This document shows positions 1-10,914 of a stretch of DNA of 64,000 nt, piece after piece. This stretch comes from Fagopyrum homotropicum. Taxonomy: Eukaryota > Streptophyta > Magnoliopsida > Caryophyllales > Polygonaceae. Position numbers and translations under genes: made by a program. Each line of letters begins with the position of its first letter. Within the stretch, counting starts at the first letter, position 1. The stretch lies in the NCBI GenBank assembly GCA_033239125.1, contig BSWB01000001.1:138304981-138368980 (forward strand), read 5' to 3'. The notes beneath the pieces are model-generated. The model did no database searches, had not been told where the DNA came from, and saw only the letters and a list, made by a program, of their open reading frames with translations.

Positions 1-2700
1 AACACGACTCCAACCAAACCCTTCCCAAAATGTACGGACCCCGGCTGCCCACTCTTCCGGATCTCTCGGCCGCATTCTTAACCTGCAAGACAATCTACAA
101 CAATCGGTATAAAACCGTTAGCTAATATTCGAGGCATTAGAATCAAGGTGAAAGGCACAAACACAAGTCAATCATCATAAACACCCAATACACTCCAAAG
201 CACACAAGTCCGGTTTATTATCTTATTATTATTAAGTCATATCCCGTTCTAATTCAACTTAGATTTGTGACACGAGACCACCGTGGTCCCGCCTCGGTCC
301 CTATTTCCGGCATGGAACGGTACGGATGCCTCCGACCGTCAAACCAGCACGGCTAGTCGCCGAGAACCTCCTAGACTCTCGCAAGAGCTAGGCAGATGAT
401 GTCACCGCCCGTTATCATACACTTGGGCCAAAATAATATAAAGGTCGGTAATCCTATTTCCGGTTCCGTTGTTATAACATAAACAGTAAACACACACCAC
501 CCAACACACATCAATGCTAATACAAAGAATACGAGCTAAGTAAGTCCGGAGACTTACCTTATCGCCACACTCAACTCACAACACTCTCGCTTCCCTTGGG
601 AAGGAGTCCACAACCTGCTCACAAGAAGATAACTATATCAACAACTCGCTCAACTAAAGAAGTCTAAGACTTCTACACAAATGATCTACGCGAGATCATT
701 TGGCTCACATTCTAGGACCACATCCTAGAATCTCTCATGCTCACATCACTCTCAACACAAGCTAGAAGTCCTTAGACTTCTAGACCTTATGATCTCGCAG
801 GATCATAACCCATAACACATACTATGATATACATGCCTAGTGTCAACAATCTCAATGGTATCAACCATAGGCTAGGATACGCATATACTAGCCCATAATC
901 TCAACAACCATATACTCCAATTCTCAAACCCCACAAGCCTCACAAGATACATCAACACCTCAAGCTTAGAATCAACATCAATCCATCAAGCAATATCAAA
1001 TTCTCAAAACTCACCTAAGGTTCATAACCACTACTTGGCATTCACTCTAAGTTATGCTAGATTATCCAACCTAGCATGATACTAATACTAAACATAACTA
1101 AATCGAGGGAAAGGATACTCACACGACGTCAAAAGACGGAAATCGACCAACGAATGTCGACTTGGACTTGTTAGGTCTTTATCGGGATGCTTCCGAACCT
1201 AACACCAAAAACTATACAAATTTAGCTTATACGCTACATTTGAACGGAATAATTAACATATATAAATCTAAGGAAAACCTGACTTTTAAAACCCAAGTTA
1301 AAACCATAAATATATTCCGGGCAAATTGTATAACATCATAGACCCAAGGTAAAACTCGTTTTGAAAACCAACGTTAAAATCCCATGATTTAATCTTTGAG
1401 TCATAAGTCGGAATTAATCCACCATGACCATAATATATATGGTATATATATTAAGAATATAATTTAAGTAAATCCAAAATTTAAAACCCATAAAAACATT
1501 GTCAAGGGCAATTTAGGAAATGCTAGAAACTTGTGTCATAAATTGTAATAAATCTTTGGGCTATTTTATGTAATTTATTCCAGCAGGGATAATATTGCAA
1601 GATTCCAAAATTTGGGCCAAATATGTAAATGCAAAACAGTGGGTAAAATTTGTAATTACATAAAATAAGAGGGTGCCCGATTTAATATAAGGGAAAGGGT
1701 TTCTTCAACCGCTAGATCTCACGCAGGGCTAGAGAAGGGGATGTACTAACGGCGGCAGAGGGCAGCACAGGGCGGCGGCCTCGCAGGCGAGGCGAGGGGC
1801 TCATCCCGGTGGCGTGCAGGTCTCAAGGAGGGAGGCGGCAACAGTGGGCGCTTCTCCGGTGAAGATCGAAGGCGAACCTATCTTCCTGGAGGCTTGCGCA
1901 GGCGGAGGATGGGGAACGCGGGGCGGCCGATGTTGGCCTTCTGTCTCCGGCGCAGGCGAGGGCGAGGGCGTTGTAGTCTCCGGCGCGGCAGAAGCGTTGT
2001 GGAGAGTCCCTGGCCTGCTTGCAATTGCTGCTTGCAACTGAGAAAATGAAGATGATTAAGGTTCCTGCAGTTCCAATCCAGGGGTGAAGAGAGGGATACA
2101 AACCCAAGGGGCTGTTCAACAGCTACTACGCGTTCGAGTGTCACAAGGGAGGGGAAGGGAGCTACGAGATGGGGCAAAGGTGGTGGGTTGAAACGCGTAT
2201 GAAGGTGTTGTCTTCAACAGAGGCAACGAAAAGGAAGAGCAGGGGATAGGAGTGAGGAGAGGAATGGATGGTGAGGGAAGGCTGCAAGCGTGAAGAGTTG
2301 AGGGCAATCAGCGCTCAAGGGTCGGGCTAGGCTCATGGGGTAGGTGCAGGCTAACGCAGGGAGCGAGGGGTCGGTTTCAGCAGAACCAATAGTGCTGCCT
2401 CGCATAGAAAAAGGAGGATAGGAGGGAGAAGTAAGAAGGAAAATAAATTAAATTCAATAAACTAAAATAAAATAACTCGATCGGAAATATTCGGATCGGG
2501 ATTTTTAAATCAGAAAACTTTCCCGACTTTTCCGAAAATAATAACACGGATATACGCGAACGCATCCAAAATAAGAATATACTCCGGAAAGTTATTTCTC
2601 GTCGTAAATTACTTTTAATAAAAAAAAAAAATTAAGCCATTAAATATCGATAAAGCCGCAAGAATAAAAACGGAAACGCGCCTAAAATCGGGGCGTTACA
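1..2700 (-). mobile_element. LTR of a Ty3/gypsy-type retrotransposon, minus strand, cut by the window start
   Basis: Read on the minus strand, the repeat begins TGTAACGCCC at 2700 and runs to the window edge. Its last part matches, with divergence, the 3' half of the LTRs at 10915-13766 and 16570-19422: the blocks ending at the TGCAG near 83 and the GATCCGG block near 50-60 are shared. By comparison about 220 bp of the LTR 3' end lie outside the window. It contains a GC-rich stretch (about 1740-2400) with overlapping short ORFs on both strands; I see no real gene there. Five short hairpins lie at 658-808, a GTAAGT donor hairpin at 540-560 and a CTAAC box near 118. Whether it is a solo LTR or the 5' LTR of a full element cannot be decided here. 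Confidence 0.8.
83..557 (-). promoter_or_regulatory. Predicted intron inside the minus-strand LTR
   Basis: On the minus strand a GTAAGT donor (GT at 557-556) sits in a 7-bp hairpin. A CTAAC branch-point-like box lies near 118, and a TGCAG acceptor ends at 83, about 475 nt downstream. The same order and spacing recur in the other LTRs of this window. No transcript evidence is available. Confidence 0.4.
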
Positions 2701-2848
2701 TTCTATGCGACACATGCCTTCTGTTGATGATTGAGTAGTTGCTTGTAGCCAACGAAAATGTCGAGAAAATTTAATATACCAAAGGAAATGCGCGATGAAG
2801 AGAATTATTCTAAGTTTCGGGACGAAACTTCTTTTAAGAGGGCACTGA
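2701..2848 (+). mobile_element. 3' end of a retrotransposon internal region: hairpin and polypurine tract
   Basis: This is the last 148 bp of an internal region ahead of the LTR that starts at 2849. At 2812-2830 lies a perfect 8-bp-stem palindrome, AAGTTTCGGGACGAAACTT. It is followed by a purine-rich tract (AAGAGGG) that would prime plus-strand DNA synthesis. The same palindrome occurs ahead of the LTR at 16570. A palindrome of the form TTTCG-GGA-CGAAA before the polypurine tract is typical of plant chromovirus-type gypsy elements. The rest of the internal region is missing because the minus-strand LTR ends at 2700. Confidence 0.75.
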
Positions 2849-5422
2849 TGTAATAACCGGAATTTTGAAACTCCGTTAAACCTGAATTTAACCGATTTCC
2901 GAAACGTCAATCTTAAATAAATAAGTACTTAAATTAAAAGTGAAATAAAACGGGTGTTATTTCTATCATTTTATGTGACATTAATTCACATAAAATGACG
3001 AACCCTTATAACCGGAAATAAATTTCACACCTTGAAAAAAAATAATAATAATAATAATAATAATAAGATAATACAGAATCTAATTCCGTATTATATATTT
3101 TTCCGTACCTAACTAGAAACTGGACGAGTAACGAGTTCCTATTCTCGTTCTAATAGGAGAGCAGGCCGAATGGCCCACGAGCAAGCCCACATATCCTATC
3201 AGCCAGCCCATTTCTTTAATTTACCCTAATCCCCTCTTAACCCTAATCCTAACCTAATTAGTCTAACCTATCTCACCCTCCTCCGAAGAACAACTGTACG
3301 CCGTCTCCTGCTGCCCATCTCTCTCTTCTGGACGAACGAACAGTAGCCCCAGCACGCCGAACCACCGCGCCTTCACCGCCGAACCACCGCACCTTCACCG
3401 CCGAACCACCGTGCCGCCTCTGTCGCCGGTAAGCCGCCTGTTTCTTCTCCGCTGCCCTCCTTATGTTCTTCTCTGTTTCCGAAACTCACCTTCCGCCTTC
3501 TCCGACAGCCGACGCCGCCACGCCGGGTTTCCCCGCCTCCGCGTTCGCCGGTGACAGCGGCCGCTAGGTAAGTCGTACCCCTCCGTCCATCTTTCCCTTC
3601 CGATCTAAATCGCTAACAGCAGCTACTCGGACCTGTTTGCACACAGCGGTACGTCGACCCCCACGTTCGGTCTACAGCCTCCAGTAGCCGACCTGTGACT
3701 CCGTCTTGCCTCCAGCCGGATCGCTGCCGCCTCGAGCCAGGCGGAACCGCCACCGCGTCGGGCCTTTCCGGACAGTTGTGAAGGTAAGGTTGTTCTTCTT
3801 ACTCCTCGAGTCACCTTCTGCATTACCCTATCGCTTAACCTTGGACCCACATCGAGCCAGTGCTGCCGGGTCGAACCGTCTCAGACTGCAGTGAAGCAGC
3901 GTCGGGCCGGTCCAGGATGCCTGTCGCACGCGGTTACTCCCTGACAGCCGCTACTCGGGTCAGCTGCAGTCCGGCGGTGGTGAGTCCTTTCCCCTCATGC
4001 CTCCTGTCTCTCTTCTGCGTGTCAGCTTAAGTTACGGTCTTGGAAACGACGAGTATATCGGGTGTGGAAGTGTACTGAATGCGTAACTATATACATACGT
4101 ATGGGAATCCTATGTTGAATGTATAAGTATATAAATCAACGGTAGAACTATAAAACAAGTATACCGAGTGTATATATATATATATATAACCCATCATGTA
4201 CAGATATGAATAAATATAAATATTGAATGATAAATAAGTGTATATATAAAAGTGAGAATAAGTAAAGGGTATATACACGAGTTTTACTTAGAGAAGCAAT
4301 GTTTTATACGCGTATATATATATATATATATTAGGGTAGATAGAAACTGGGAATGAAGAGTGTTGTCTTTTTGGATGTTTCGAGTTTTAAACTTATAATT
4401 ATAAGTATCTACACGGAAATTTATGAGAAACTAGTCAAAGGGGACTTAATAAATTTCAAGAATAAACTTTGAGAATGTTGGGACTAAGGGTAAAATGGTC
4501 TCCTACCGTGAGAGAGTTTTTCCGTAATTCCTTTATATGAGGTTGGACATCTGGATGAGATTTTGATCCACATGCCTTATTGGACAGGCGTTTGAGTTAC
4601 CATGGGTTCGGACCGAGTTGAGATTTGAGAAAGCGATTTTTGATCAAGGTAAGTCCTTGCGACTTACTTAGCCAGTTTCTGAGTGTTAGTTGAATGATAG
4701 TAGTTGTGTGTGCTATTTGCGTGTTTAATAATAATAACTTGCTAGGACGACGGTTATTATTACGTTTAAGGCCCAAGTGTATGTATAACGGGCCGTGACA
4801 TCACTGCCCAGCTCTGACAGGAGACTAGGAGGTTCTCTATACCCAGACCATGCAGGTACAAGGTGAGATGCATCGGATCCATTCCTGATGGTTACACGGG
4901 GGCGGAGGCGAGGTTTGGGAATCCCTCGTGTCACAAAATAAGTATCACTAGAGTGAACGAGTAAATTAAAGCCAGATAATAAAATGGACCTGTTTGAAAG
5001 CATGATGAGTGTTTATGTTTATCTGAGTGTGTTTGTGCTGCTATTATTCTGCTAATATTTAGATAACTAGCTAACGGTTCTTCTTGTTGTTGTTTTAGAT
5101 TTACCGCAGGTTAGATCAGCAGCTGAGTGATCCGGAAGTAGTGGTCAGCCGGGTCTTCGTACTCCTTAGAGTGGGGGGTTGGGGTTGTTTTGTCTTTCCT
5201 TTCTTTTGGTTAAGACGGTTGTTCTTTTCTTTTTTTTAAGTACTTTAGGCTGCTAGACAATGTTGCATTCATTACTCTAAAAACATGGTTTTTATGAATT
5301 TCGGTTTCTTTATTTGTGTCTTGTTGCAAGATCCTAGTAATGTTGTTGTCAAACTGAGGTCGGAACCCATTGTGAGGTCCTAACCAGTAATACTACGAGT
5401 TCTAAAAATTCGGGGTGTTATA
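2849..5422 (+). mobile_element. Ty3/gypsy-type LTR (3' LTR or solo LTR remnant)
   Basis: It starts TGTAATAACCGG right after a polypurine tract and ends GGGTGTTATA, where the usual final CA is mutated to TA. The length is 2574 bp. It contains an AAT microsatellite (about 3040-3066), a GC-rich part (3280-4000) with no convincing gene, and TA runs near 4169 and 4311. The 3' half (about 4620-5420) shares blocks with the other LTRs: GTAAGTCC at 4649, a GTTACACGGG block near 4892, CTAACGG near 5072, and GTGATCCGG near 5125. Divergence from the other families is high. Confidence 0.8.
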
Positions 5423-6036
5423 GTAAAGTAGAATTGACTCAACTTAAATATAAAATCTATTCCTTAATCATGTATTCAGCAATGGTTACCCAAAGTTCTT
5501 TGCTTTCCATCTATTTGAAGTCTGAATTGCAAAACCCATAATTAGTCTTTTACCAAGGTCAAAATTTCTGGTTGAGATCGACAAACGAATCAAATTATTG
5601 CAATTTGCCAAAATGCTCACATGGTTGCTTCATTTTTCTATGGAAGACTATCAAAACACAGCAAACCTGATATATCATGCCACAACTTCAAACAATATAT
5701 TCTTATTTCCTTTTTTTGGGTTGTTGGTCTAACTTGGAGTTTATCAAACACCAGTAAACAACATATGAACCTTTGCATAAGTTAGAGAACGATGACTTTT
5801 CGCTCGTATTCTCGTACATTTCTCATCAGAAATTTTAGGATTTTTGTGTGAACAGAATCAATGTCAACCTGCTGCTAGAAGAAGTTAACTGAATTTGCTG
5901 TGCAGGAAACCAGTCTGATAACACCAAGCCTCTTAAGGCATAGTAATCTATTATCTATTATACATGATCTGATGACGTGGCACGATGGGGAAGCAGTAAA
6001 GCTACCACAATTTTTTGGCCAATAAATTTTTATTCT
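5423..6036. other. AT-rich intergenic DNA, possible Helitron 5' end
   Basis: No gene is visible. At 5954 an A is followed by TCTATTATACATG and, soon after, by GATGACGTGGCAC. This looks like the 5' terminus of a plant Helitron (A|TC followed by a conserved AT-rich start). No matching hairpin-CTRR 3' end was identified for it, so the call is weak. Confidence 0.35.
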
Positions 6037-6394
6037 TTAAGCCATAAAAAATTTTTTACAAAACTAACAACTTGTTATTCAAAATTGTACTTAACTTTTT
6101 TTTTGTTGGACATTCTTCAAGATTTTAATCAATTAATAAATTATATATTATAGCCAAAAATCTAATCTTATCAACACAACCGGCCAAAATCTACCCAAAT
6201 CTACCCAAATCTTTATTTTTAAGGCATAAAATCTTTTTTTACTAAAGTAACAACGTGTTATTCAAAGATTGTACATAATTTTTTTTATTAGAGATTTTTC
6301 AAGATTTTAATCAATTAATAAATATATATTATAGCCAAAAATCTATTCTTATCAACATAACCGCCAAAATCTAGCCAAATCTACCCAAATCTCC
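6037..6394. repeat. Tandem duplication of about 180 bp, two copies
   Basis: Two adjacent AT-rich copies share the order: CATAAAA-ATTTTTTAC, TTATTCAAA, AAGATTTTAATCAATTAATAAA, TATAGCCAAAAATCTA, CCAAAATCTA. Copy one is about 6037-6213 and copy two about 6220-6394. There is no coding potential. The repeat borders the U2-like array. Confidence 0.75.
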
Positions 6395-6579
6395 TACTGA
6401 CGGAAATATATTTTTTTTATCAACGTAACCCCTACTGATGGAATTTTTATTTATTTTTATTATTTAGAATAATTATGAATCAATATCAAAAATCTACCCA
6501 AATCTCCTTTTTTTTTTACGTTCTTATCAGATCTTTGAAAATTCCACAACACAATTCCTACGTTTTGAAGCATTTTGTT

Positions 6580-6757
6580 ATCCCACATCGATAAGCTACT
6601 AAAGTTGATGGTTTTAGAATCTTGTACAAATAGGGAGTATAAAGAGTATACAAATAATACATTTCTTAGCCTTTTAGTTAAGTTCAACTATAATTATTAT
6701 TTATATCAGAATAATATTTTATTTTTGTGATCGTTAACCTATAATTATGTGGGTCAT
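6580..6757 (+). pseudogene. U2 snRNA-like copy 1 with USE/TATA promoter
   Basis: The upstream sequence element ATCCCACATCG is at 6580-6590. A TATA-like TACAAATA starts at 6625, giving 34 bp spacing. A U2-like body starts ATACATTTCTTAGCC at 6657. Known plant U2 begins ATACCTTTCTCGGCC. The body decays after about 45 nt, and the branch-recognition GTAGTA is replaced. A non-functional U2 relic is most likely. Confidence 0.65.
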
Positions 6758-7077
6758 AATATTCTTCCCTAAAGTAAAGATTTTATTTTTAGGAACGTTA
6801 ACGTGCAATTATGTAGGTCATAATATTCTTCCCTAAAATAATTTTGGCATTTGGCTATTACGTTACATTTTATTTTTGGGAACATTAATCTACAATTATG
6901 TGAGTAATAATGTTCTTCACTAAAGTAATCTTGGCCTTTGGTTATTACGTTAAATATTTTTACATTACTTTTATATAAGTAACCGTATCCCTAAAGTTTT
7001 ATTTTTAGGGAAGATTTTTTTTTTCAAATGAATATCAAAATGATCTATTTAGTTAAATTTTTTTGAAGATTTTTGTT

Positions 7078-7130
7078 GTCCCACATCGATTAGTTACCAA
7101 GCTTGATGGTTTTAGAACTTGTATAAAGAG
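7078..7130 (+). promoter_or_regulatory. snRNA-type promoter unit lacking a U2 body
   Basis: USE GTCCCACATCG is at 7078-7088 and TATAAAGA starts at 7122, 33 bp apart, which is the spacing of plant Pol II snRNA genes. After GGGAGTCTA the sequence leaves the repeat consensus for CTCGCTGACATGGC, so no U2-like body follows. Confidence 0.6.
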
Positions 7131-7551
7131 GGAGTCTATATACTCGCTGACATGGCATGTTATGAAAATAAGTATATTTATTCGCTGACGTGACGCGCTG
7201 TGGAGACAGTATTTCTAGAATAAGTTCTCACAATTAACGTCATTAAATCTTTTCTTTTTAAGTCTTTTTTTTGTAACCGATTTGTTTCGAAAATATCTTT
7301 ACTCCTACAAAAATTTTAAGCAAGAGAATATTTATTTTGTAAACTATTTTTTTAAGGCAGAGAATCTTTATTGAAAATCTTTATTTATTAAACTAACATT
7401 TGTTATTAGAAAATTTAATGTAACTTTTTTTTTTCCAACCAACCTATTTTTTGGACAAAAAATCTTTAATTTCAAACTATTTTTTTAAGCTAAGGAATCT
7501 TTTGTTATCCGCTTCATCCATTTTACGTTAAATTTTTTGAAGGATTTTGTT

Positions 7552-7713
7552 ATCCCACATCGATTAGCTACTAAAGTTGATGGTTTTAAATAGGGAGTCT
7601 AAAGAGTATACAAATAATACATTTCTTAACCTTTTGATTAATTCAACTATAATTATTATTTATATCGAAATAATATTTTATTTTTGGGATCATTAATCTA
7701 CAATTATGTGGGT
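7552..7713 (+). pseudogene. U2 snRNA-like copy 2, TATA spacer deleted
   Basis: USE ATCCCACATCG is at 7552-7562. The spacer and the start of the TATA box carry a deletion (GGTTTTAAATAGGG), so the promoter is damaged. A U2-like body starts ATACATTTCTTAACC at 7617 and extends into the GTGGGTCATAA block. Confidence 0.6.
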
Positions 7714-7871
7714 CATAACGTTAACGTACAAGTATGTGGATCATAATGGTCTTCCCTAAAGTAAACTTGCTCTTTGGTTATTACGTTAAATATTTTCACG
7801 ATACTTTTATATAAGTAATCGTACCCCTAAGTTTTATTTTTAGGGACTATTTCACCAATTTTCTCAATATT

Positions 7872-9039
7872 GGATGAGTTGGCTAAGTAGGCAACTTATG
7901 TAATAGTGTTTATAAACTAGGCCCATTTTGTTTTATGTTAACAAACTAGGCCCTTCTATATTTTACTAAAAAGAGTAATCCCATATAATATAGAAGATTC
8001 TGTAGATTTGCTAAATATCTCTATACTAATTAGGCGTATTAATTATCTTAACTAAAAATATTAATAGTTATTGTCAGCCGTTAAACAAGGAAATAAATCG
8101 TGGAAAATCTCCATTAATTTGGGGATATCAATCAAACGAGCCATTACAAAGAAAATCCGGACGCCATTGTTGCTACAACCGAGTTTATGATTTTGAGTTC
8201 TTCAAAATGGAAGTCATTGTTTCTCCTCTTGATTTCTTCATATATAATTGTTGAGAGAGCTCGATCGAATACATAAGACGGAGACAATCTGATACATATT
8301 GACTGTGTCCTTCGAAGTTTCTTGATATAGACCGATCTGTTACATAATACGGTGGCAATCAACTACATTATTTGCTTTATTTAAATAAAGCGTACATAAT
8401 ATTTATCAGCAAATATTTATCAGCATTTATGTGTGAAGCATAACTAGTACATAATATTTATTAGCAACTATATGTGATACATAATGTTTGTTTTGGCAAA
8501 ATCGGGTACATAATCCTGTAATATGTCGCAAGAAACTTACATCCGAGTTAAAAAAATGTACTTGTTTTGTAGTCAGAGAAGACGATAACTTGTGAAGAGG
8601 TTTCGAGCGGCCTTCAATGGAGATGGATATAATCGACCTTCAATAACCTTCAATGGCGCGGGATAGAAACGATAACTTGCATCGGCTTCAATGGAGAATA
8701 AAATAGAGACGAAATGGAAGGGAGAAAGATGATATCTAGAAGGGAGAAAGATGAGACCTTGAATCTTCCTTCAATGGAGATGAAAATGAGAGTAAAGCAG
8801 CGGTGATTGTGTTTGTGATTGACGGATGTAATCACTCATATATAGATTGCGAGAATCTCTCTCATTCGATTTCCTTTTTTTTCCAAATTGCGTCTCTTTA
8901 TTTATGGTACATTAATATTACGGTTTTAATAAACTTCCAAACCAACTCCTAATTTTTCTCCCACGTGATTTAATTTATCTTTGTTGTTTTGGTGAATATT
9001 ACTAGGGGCCTAGTTTGTATACACTAATCAAAAATGGCC
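7872..9039. mobile_element. Probable insertion in the U2-like array flanked by a 25-bp direct repeat
   Basis: The 25-bp segments at 7847-7871 and 9040-9064 (starting CTATTTCACCAA) differ at one position and flank this block. Inside, near both ends, are inverted AAACTAGGCCC motifs (about 7914 and 9006-9018). The interior has tandem motifs (GTACATAATATTTATYAGCAA near 8390-8470, CTTCAATGGAGAT near 8615-8780). A 72-residue minus ORF (8144-8362) resembles nothing I know. The class is unclear: a decayed DNA transposon is likely. Confidence 0.45.
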
Positions 9040-9130
9040 CTATTTCACCAATTTTTTCAATATTTTTCTGTTTTTTTTCAAATGAATATCAAAATAATCT
9101 ATTTAGTTAAATTTTTTGAAAGTTTTTGTT

Positions 9131-9190
9131 GTCCCACATCGATTAGCTATTAAGCTTGATGGTATAGGATTCGTATAAATAGGGAGTCTA
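9131..9190 (+). promoter_or_regulatory. snRNA-type promoter unit lacking a U2 body
   Basis: USE GTCCCACATCG is at 9131-9141 and TATAAATA starts at 9174, 32 bp apart. As in the unit at 7078, the sequence after GGGAGTCTA changes to CTCGCTGATGTGG with no U2-like body. Confidence 0.6.
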
Positions 9191-9515
9191 TTACTCGCTG
9201 ATGTGGGGCGTTGTGGAAGAGTAATTGTACCCCTAAAATAATCGTACCTCTAAAGTTTTATTTTTAGGGAAGAGTAATTGTACCCTTAAAGTTTTATTTT
9301 TAGAGAAAATTTTATTTTTGAATCGTTAACATACAATTATGTGGGTCATAATGTTCTTCCCTAAAGTAATCTTGGCCTTTGGTTATTACGTTAAATATTT
9401 TCATGTTACTTTTATGCAAGTAACCGTACCACTAAAATTTTATTTTTAGAGAAGATTTTTTTTAAAATTAATATCAAAATGATCTATTTAGTTAAATTTT
9501 TTGAGCGTTTTTATT

Positions 9516-9691
9516 GTCCCACCTCGATTAGCTACTAAGCTTGATGGTTTTTGAACTTGAATAAATAGGGAGTCTAAAGAGTATACAAATAATACATTTC
9601 TTGGCGTTTTGGTTAAGTTAAAGTATAATTAATATTCATATATGAGTAATATTTTATTTTTTGGATCGTTAACCTACAATTATGTGGGTCG
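9516..9691 (+). pseudogene. U2 snRNA-like copy 3 with promoter
   Basis: USE GTCCCACCTCG (one change) is at 9516-9526 and an ATAAATAGGG TATA region is at 9561. The U2-like body starts ATACATTTCTTGGCG at 9592, with TTTTGGTTAAG following. The later region is AT-rich and lacks the U2 branch-recognition hexamer. Confidence 0.65.
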
Positions 9692-10097
9692 TAATTGTGC
9701 ACCTCGAGTGTTTTTAGGCAGTCTTATCTATTTACGCTAACTACTTTTAGTATTTTGACTATACTAATAATACATTTTTGGCCAATAAATCTTTATTTTT
9801 TAAACTATTTTTTAAGCAAGAGAATCTTATATCAACAAATTAACAATATGTTACTGGAACTATTTCACGTTACTTTTTATTGTTGGAACCAATCTATTTT
9901 TGGGATAAATTTTTAAATAAAAATAAATGTAGTCCGATTTTTTTTTGTTAGTTTTCGATTCTATTTACGTTAAATATTTTCACGTATTTTGGTTAAGTAA
10001 TCGTACCCCTAAAGTTTATTTTTTGGAAGATTTTTTCTTTTTTACAAATGAATATTATACTGATCTATTTACGTAAAACTTTTTGAGGGATTTTGTT

Positions 10098-10270
10098 ATC
10101 CCACATCGATTAGCTACTAAGGTTGATGGTTTTAGAACTTGTATATATAGGGAGTCTAAGGATTACACGATTAATATATTTTTTGGTCTTTTAGTTAAGT
10201 TCAAGTATAATTACTATTCATATCGGAATAATATTTTATTTTTGGAATCGTTAACTTACATTTATGTGGG
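10098..10270 (+). pseudogene. U2 snRNA-like copy 4 with promoter
   Basis: USE ATCCCACATCG is at 10098-10108. TATATATAG starts at 10142, exactly 33 bp downstream. The body begins at 10174 in a diverged form (ATATATTTTTTGGTC), then TTTTAGTTAAGTTCAAG, parallel to U2 CTTTTGGCTAAGATCAAG. Confidence 0.65.
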
Positions 10271-10524
10271 CATAACGTTCTTTTCTAAAGTAATCGTACC
10301 CCTAAAGTTTTATTTTTAGGGAACATTTGATTTTTGGAATCGTTAACCTACAATTATAATGTTCTTTCCTAAAGTAATCTTTATTTACGTTAAATATTTT
10401 CACGTTACTTTTATACAGGTAACCTTACCCCTAAAGTTTTATTTTTAGGGGAGATTTTTTTCTTTATGATTTTCAATGAATATCAAAACGATCTATTTAA
10501 TTAAATTTTTTGAGGGTTTTTATT

Positions 10525-10670
10525 GTCTCACATCGATTAGCTACTAAGCTTGATGGTTTTAGAACTTGTATAAATAGGGAATCTAAAGAGTATACAAATA
10601 ATACATTTCTTGGCATTTGAATAATGTTTTATTTTTTGGATCGTTAACCTATAATTATGTGGGTCGTAAT
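10525..10670 (+). pseudogene. U2 snRNA-like copy 5, internally deleted
   Basis: USE GTCTCACATCG is at 10525-10535, TATAAATA at 10569-10576 (33 bp spacing), and the body starts ATACATTTCTTGGC at 10601. It jumps after about 18 nt to the later AATAATGTTTTATTTTTTGG part, so the middle of the U2-like body is lost. Confidence 0.6.
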
Positions 10671-10909
10671 TTTGCCCCTCGAATTTTTTTAGGCAGCCTT
10701 ATCTATTTACGTTAAATATTTTCAAGATTTTAATTATACAAATAATACATTTTTTGCCAATAAATATTTACTTTTTATTGTTGGAACCAATCTATTTTTG
10801 GGATAATTTTTTTAATAAAAATAAATGTAATCCGATATAAAAATATATGTACTTCGATTTTTCCTGTTAGTTTTCGATTTATATTTACGTTAAATATTTT
10901 CACGTTATT

Positions 10910-10914
10910 TTGAT
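10910..10914. repeat. Target site duplication, left copy
   Basis: TTGAT lies directly left of the LTR retrotransposon and TTGGT directly right of it (19423-19427). One base differs. The uninterrupted repeat at 9984 reads TTTGGTTAAG, so TTGGT is probably the original target. Confidence 0.75.

Larger units (their letters stand above)
6400..10914 (+). repeat. Degenerate tandem array of U2 snRNA-like promoter and gene units (left part)
   Basis: Units of roughly 400-450 bp share one order. First comes GATCTATTTAGTTAAATTTTTTGA, then a plant snRNA upstream element (RTCCCACATCG), 32-34 bp of conserved spacer, then TATAAATAGGGAGTC. About 32 nt from the TATA start a U2-like body begins ATACATTTCTTGGCC. 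An AT-rich tail follows (GTGGGTCATAAT, CCCTAAAGTAATC, TTATTACGTTAAATATTTTCACG). The array continues at 19423 beyond the inserted retrotransposon and is interrupted at 7872-9039. Individual copies are listed separately. Confidence 0.8.

Noticed and set aside
1801..2405. Cluster of short ORFs on both strands in a GC-rich patch
   Set aside because: They lie inside the minus-strand LTR, overlap in several frames, and lack any recognisable motif; composition explains them.
6757..6800. snRNA 3'-end box (CA-N3-10-AGTNNAA) after U2-like bodies
   Set aside because: AAAGTAATC or AAAGTAAAG occurs near the expected place but does not match the consensus and the spacing is too long.
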